From the NCBI RefSeq assembly GCF_032854445.1, contig NW_027018236.1:1-53480 (forward strand): 53,480 nt of DNA, in the 5' to 3' direction. The notes under the pieces were generated by a model, which was given only the letters and a program-made list of their open reading frames with translations, was not told the origin of the DNA and did not search any database. This stretch comes from Liolophura sinensis. Lineage: Eukaryota > Mollusca > Polyplacophora > Chitonida > Chitonidae. Made by a program: the position numbers and the translations under genes. Within the stretch, counting starts at the first letter, position 1; each line of letters opens with the position of its first letter. This document shows positions 50,307-53,480 of this stretch, in pieces.

Positions 50307-53300
50307 CTGTAGCGACAATTGAATGATCATTGATGTCATAGTCACGTGCCCAGCAACGGCTCTTACTCCAGGGAAACCAGGGAAATTTGCAATTTTCAAA
50401 ACAGCTGCCGATGCCTGGGCCAATTCCGCATCTTTTAGAACCTTATTGATGTGGGTCAGTGATCAGTTGTACTTTTACAAGCAGACTGTATCTATTACCT
50501 TGTGTTTTTTATGTACAAATGTGTGGTTTTTCTACACGTAGATAAAGACATTGAGATTGTCTTGACTGAAAAGTAAGACATTGCTGGGTGAGTAAATGGG
50601 CTGAGCCCAAAGATTTGACGTCTTTCTGGGCTACAGAAGGGCACATAACAATATAGTCAAAAGTTGAATATAATAATGACCAGTCGCGATTGTGCATAGT
50701 ACAGTGTAGCAGATTTCAATTAACAAAAGACCAGGCAAAAATGCAAAAGTGGAAAAACTGTTCCAGTGCTACTGGTAAGAGGCTAAATCCGACGTATTTT
50801 GTGACGAGAAATCGAATGTGCAAACCGCGTTGCTCTCCGACCAATACTTTTGGCTGTAGCGACAATTGAATGATCATTGATGTCATAGTCACGTGCCCAG
50901 CAACAGCTCTTACTCCATGGAAACCAGGGAAATTTGCAATTTTTTAACAGCTGCCAGATGCCTGGCCCAATCCGCATCTATTAGAACCTTATAGATGTGG
51001 TTCAGTGATCAGTTGTACTTTTCACAGCAGACTGTATCTAGTACATTGTTATTTTTTATGTACGAATGGTGTGGTTTTCTACACGTAGATAAAGACATTG
51101 AGATTGTCTTGGACTTGAAAGTAAGACAATTGCTGGATGAGTTAAATGGGCTTAGCCCAAAAGATTTGACGTCTTCTGGGCTACCGAAGGGCACATAACG
51201 TATAGTTAAAAGTTGAATATAGTAAAGACCAGTCGCGATTGTGCATAGTACAGTGTATCCGATTTCAATTAACAAAAACATCAGGCAAAAATGCAAAAGT
51301 GAAAAACTGTTTCAGTGCTGCTGGTAAGAGGCTAATCCGACGTATTTTGTCACGAGAAATCGAATGGTGCAAACCGCGTTGCTCTCCGACCAATACTTTT
51401 GGCTGTAGCGACAATTGAATGATCATTGATGTCATAGTCACGTGCCCAGCAACGGCTCTTACTCCATGGAAACCAGGGAAATTTGCAATTTTCTAAACAG
51501 CTGCCGATGCCTGGGCCAATTTCGCATCTTTTAGAACCATATTGATGTGGGTCAGTGATCAGTTGTACTTTTTACAGCAGACTGTATCTAGTGCCTTGTG
51601 TTTTTTATGTACAAATGGTGTGGTTTTTCTACACGTAGATAAAGACATTGAGATTGTCTTGGACTGAAAAGTAGACAATTGCTGGATGAGTTAAATTGGG
51701 CTTAGCCCAAAGATTTGACGTCTTCTGGGCTACCGAGGGCACAATAACGTATAGTTAAAAGTTGAATATAGTAACGACCAGTCCGCGATTGTGCATAGTA
51801 CAGTGTATCCGATTTCAATTAACAAAAAGACCAGGCAAAATGCAAAAGTGGAAAAACTGTTCAGTGCTGCTGGTAAGAGGCTAATCCGACGTATTTTGTC
51901 ACGAGAAATCGAATGGTGCAAACCGCGTTGCTCTCCGACCAATACTTTTGGCTGTAGCGACAATTGAATGATCATTGATGTCATAGTCACGTGCCAAGCA
52001 ACGGCTCTTACTCCATGGAAACCAGGGAAATTTGCAATTTTCTAAACAGCTGCCGATGCCTGGGCCAATTCCGCAACTTTTAGAACCTTATTGATGTGGG
52101 TCAGTGATCAGTTGTACTTTTTACAGCAGACTGTATCTAGTACCATGTGTTTTTTATGTACAAATGGTGTGGTTTTCTACACGTAGATAAAGACATTGAG
52201 ATTGTCTTGGACTGAAAAGTAAGACAATTGCTGGATGAGTTAAATGGGCTTAGCCCAAAGATTTGACGTCTTCTGGGCTACCGAAGGGCACATAACGTAT
52301 AGTTAAAAGTTGAATATAGTAACGACCAGTCGCGATTGTGCATAGTACAGTGTATCCGATTTCAATTAACAAAAAAACCAGGCAAAAATGCAAAAGTGAA
52401 AAACTGTTCCAGTGCTGCTGGTAAGAGGCTAATCCGACGTATTTTGTGACGAGAAATCGAATGGTGCAAACCGCGTTGCTCTCCGACCAATACTTTGGCT
52501 GTAGCGACAATTGAATGATCATTGATGTCATAGTCACGTGCCCAGCAACGGCTCTTACTCCAAGGAAACCAGGGAAATATGCAATTTTTAACAGCTGCCG
52601 ATGCCTGGCCCAATTCCGCATCTATTGGAACCTTATAAATGTGGTTCAGTGATCAGTTGTACTTTTTACAGCAGACTGTATCTAGTACATTGTGTTTTTT
52701 ATGTACGAATGGTGTGGTTTTTCTACACGTAGATAAAGACATTGAGATTGTCCTTGGACTTAAAGTAAGACAATTGCTGGGTGAGTTAAATGGGCTTAGC
52801 CCAAAGATTTGACGTCTTCTGGGCTACAGAAGGGCACATAACTTATAGTCAAAAGTTGAATATAGTAATGACCAGTCGCGATTGTACATAGTAGATTGTA
52901 TCCGATTTCAATTAACAAAAAGACCAGGCAAAAATGCAAAAGTAGAAAAACTGTTCAGTGCTGCTGGTAAGAGGCTAATCCGACGTATTTTGTGACGAGA
53001 AATCGAATGGTGCAAACCGCGTTGCTCTCCGACCAATACTTTTGGCTGTAGCGACAATTGAATGATCATTGATGTCATAGTCACGTGCCCAGCAACAGCT
53101 CTTACTCCATGGAAAGCAGGGAAATTTGCAATTTTTTAACAGCTGCCGATGCCTGGCCAATTCCGCATCTATTAGAACCTTATAGATGTGGTTCAGTGAT
53201 CAGTTGTACTTTTTACAGCAGACTGTATCTAGTACATTGTGTTTTTTATGTACGAATGGTGTGGTTTTTCTACACGTAGATAAAGACATTGAGATTGTCT

Positions 53301-53480
53301 TGGACTGAAAGTAAGACAATTGCTGGGTGAGTTAAATGGGCTTAGCCCAAAGATTTGACGTCTTCTGGGCTACAGAAGGGCACATAACTTATAGTCAAAA
53401 GTTGAATATAGTAATGACCAGTCGCGATTGTACATAGTAGATTGTATCCGATTTCAATTAACAAAAAGACCAGGCAAAAA
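46200..53480. other. Terminal tract of dense one-base indels
   Basis: From about 46.2 kb on, most 100-base stretches carry a gain or loss of one base, often in homopolymers. Examples: 'aaatggctta' at about 46206, 'gaggaaatcg' at about 46413, 'ggctctact' at about 46514, 'agacctgtat' at about 46638, 'aaggacaatt' at about 47280, 'tgtcccttgg' at about 47816, 'gcggttgc' at about 48636, 'gtgacagttg' at about 49915 and 'agtaaatgg' at about 50591. The pattern resembles unpolished long-read consensus more than biological divergence, because monomer-class marks survive intact beside it. Confidence 0.65.
50307..53480. repeat. Second copy of the block at 42066-45912 (monomers 92-97)
   Basis: I-J-K-80-82-83 types in order. 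Private matches to the left copy: 'tctattacc' (about 42251 and 50492), 'gggctgagccc' (about 42362 and 50599), 'gtgccaagc' (about 43756 and 51993), 'aacaaaaaaacc' (about 44135 and 52368), 'tattggaacc' and 'ggaaagcagg'. The shift is 8241 to 8236 through monomer 80/95, then about 7683, because hybrid monomer 81 has no counterpart. The window ends inside this copy, before monomer 84 could be matched. Confidence 0.85.

Larger units (their letters stand above)
1..53480. repeat. Tandem satellite array, ~550-bp monomer, 97 landmark copies, edge to edge
   Basis: One repeat family fills the window. 'ctgtag' starts (monomer no.:position:class): 1:301A 2:851B 3:1401C 4:1951A 5:2501B 6:3051C 7:3601A 8:4151B 9:4702 10:5253M 11:5803B 12:6353C 13:6902 14:7452P 15:8002Q 16:8551 17:9101C 18:9650 19:10200P 20:10750Q 21:11299E 22:11850A 23:12400B 24:12950C 25:13499F 26:14049P 27:14595Q 28:15144E 29:15694A 30:16245P 31:16795E 32:17345A 33:17874P 34:18424E 35:18973A 36:19523B 37:20073 38:20623B 39:21164G 40:21718H 41:22270 42:22820U 43:23370H 44:23920T 45:24470G 46:25020H 47:25570M 48:26120I 49:26670J 50:27219K 51:27769G 52:28319H 53:28869T 54:29419G 55:29970H 56:30523M 57:31079I 58:31631J 59:32181K 60:32731M 61:33280I 62:33831J 63:34378K 64:34928G 65:35478H 66:36028 67:36578U 68:37128 69:37677L 70:38225M 71:38775I 72:39325J 73:39874K 74:40425 75:40974L 76:41518M 77:42066I 78:42616J 79:43166K 80:43716 81:44266 82:44815 83:45364 84:45913F 85:46462P 86:47012Q 87:47562 88:48113U 89:48664A 90:49215U 91:49762P 92:50307I 93:50854J 94:51403K 95:51952 96:52499 97:53046. 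Diagnostics: A gatgtgcgtc; B ttctaaacag+gactgaaaag; C aactgccaatg; P ccttggccaa; Q ttataaatgtgg; E ttcaaaagctg; F ttttataaac; G ccagtgaaat; H aaatatgc, then gtcatgacc in most copies; U gtactttgtg; T cattg plus T8; M catgtg+taagcta; I ccagggaaacc; J caacagct+tttcacag+acatcagg; K gaaccatattg+gtgcct; L gatgccaggc. Unlettered: mixed or hybrid. Both edges are inside monomers, so the array continues outside. Confidence 0.97.

Noticed and set aside
1-53480. CRISPR array
   Set aside because: The period is about 550 bp with no alternation of short repeats and unique spacers; the whole unit repeats.
1-53480. CENP-B box (TTCG-N4-A-N2-CGGG type)
   Set aside because: No match on either strand in the class sequences inspected. 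TTCG occurs only in the 'tttcgcatc' variant (K) and is not followed by CGGG; minus-strand candidates near 'cccgacg' in A/B units lack the required T and CGAA spacing.
1-53480. Transposon or insertion sequence with terminal inverted repeats
   Set aside because: No monomer is interrupted by foreign sequence, no target-site duplications or transposase-like frames are present, and every boundary is continuous with the tandem period.
1-53480. rDNA or tRNA gene spacer array
   Set aside because: No recognisable rRNA segment, and no A-box/B-box pair in proper spacing ('ggttcagtg' is not a B box).

Overview
The whole window is one head-to-tail tandem array of a single satellite family, with a monomer of about 550 bp and roughly 40% GC (hand count of one monomer). 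The invariant six-mer 'ctgtag' occurs 97 times, from 301 to 53046, at a mean spacing of about 549 bp. There is no unique sequence, no flank, no rRNA or tRNA gene, and no protein-coding gene I can support. The recurring 60-120 codon open frames on both strands are chance frames carried by the monomer. They open, close and shift with single-base changes and share no ORF boundaries between monomer classes. This architecture (hundreds-of-bp monomers, tens of kb, nested higher-order repeats) is typical of eukaryotic centromeric or other heterochromatic satellite DNA. I do not recognise the family and cannot name the organism. CpG is only mildly depleted (17 seen against about 22 expected in one monomer).

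Layout, using monomer classes defined by diagnostic bases (see the whole-array entry). Positions 1-4701 are a trimer higher-order repeat (HOR) A-B-C of 1650 bp, repeated almost without change. Positions 4702-6352 are mixed monomers. Positions 6353-11298 hold a pentamer HOR of about 2748 bp, which extends into a heptamer of about 3849 bp (9101-16244). Positions 15144-19522 are a second trimer HOR (E-A-P). Positions 19523-23919 are mixed, with the first G-H pairs. Positions 23920-32730 are a nonamer HOR of about 4949 bp, whose second copy is riddled with one-base indels. Positions 32731-37676 are a tetramer M-I-J-K followed by a G-H group. Positions 37677-44265 are a hexamer HOR of about 3297 bp. 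Positions 44266-45912 hold a hybrid monomer and its partners. Positions 45913-50306 carry classes otherwise seen near 13.5-19 kb. Positions 50307-53480 repeat 42066-45912 at an offset of 15 monomers minus one.

Nothing here works as a gene set. The content of interest is (i) the record of unequal exchange written in monomer order and hybrid monomers, (ii) a nearly invariant block of about 70 bp with stacked short palindromes, (iii) a conserved imperfect hairpin with a competing alternative fold in each monomer, and (iv) tracts with dense one-base indels that look like uncorrected long-read error. These error tracts should be considered before fine variation is interpreted.
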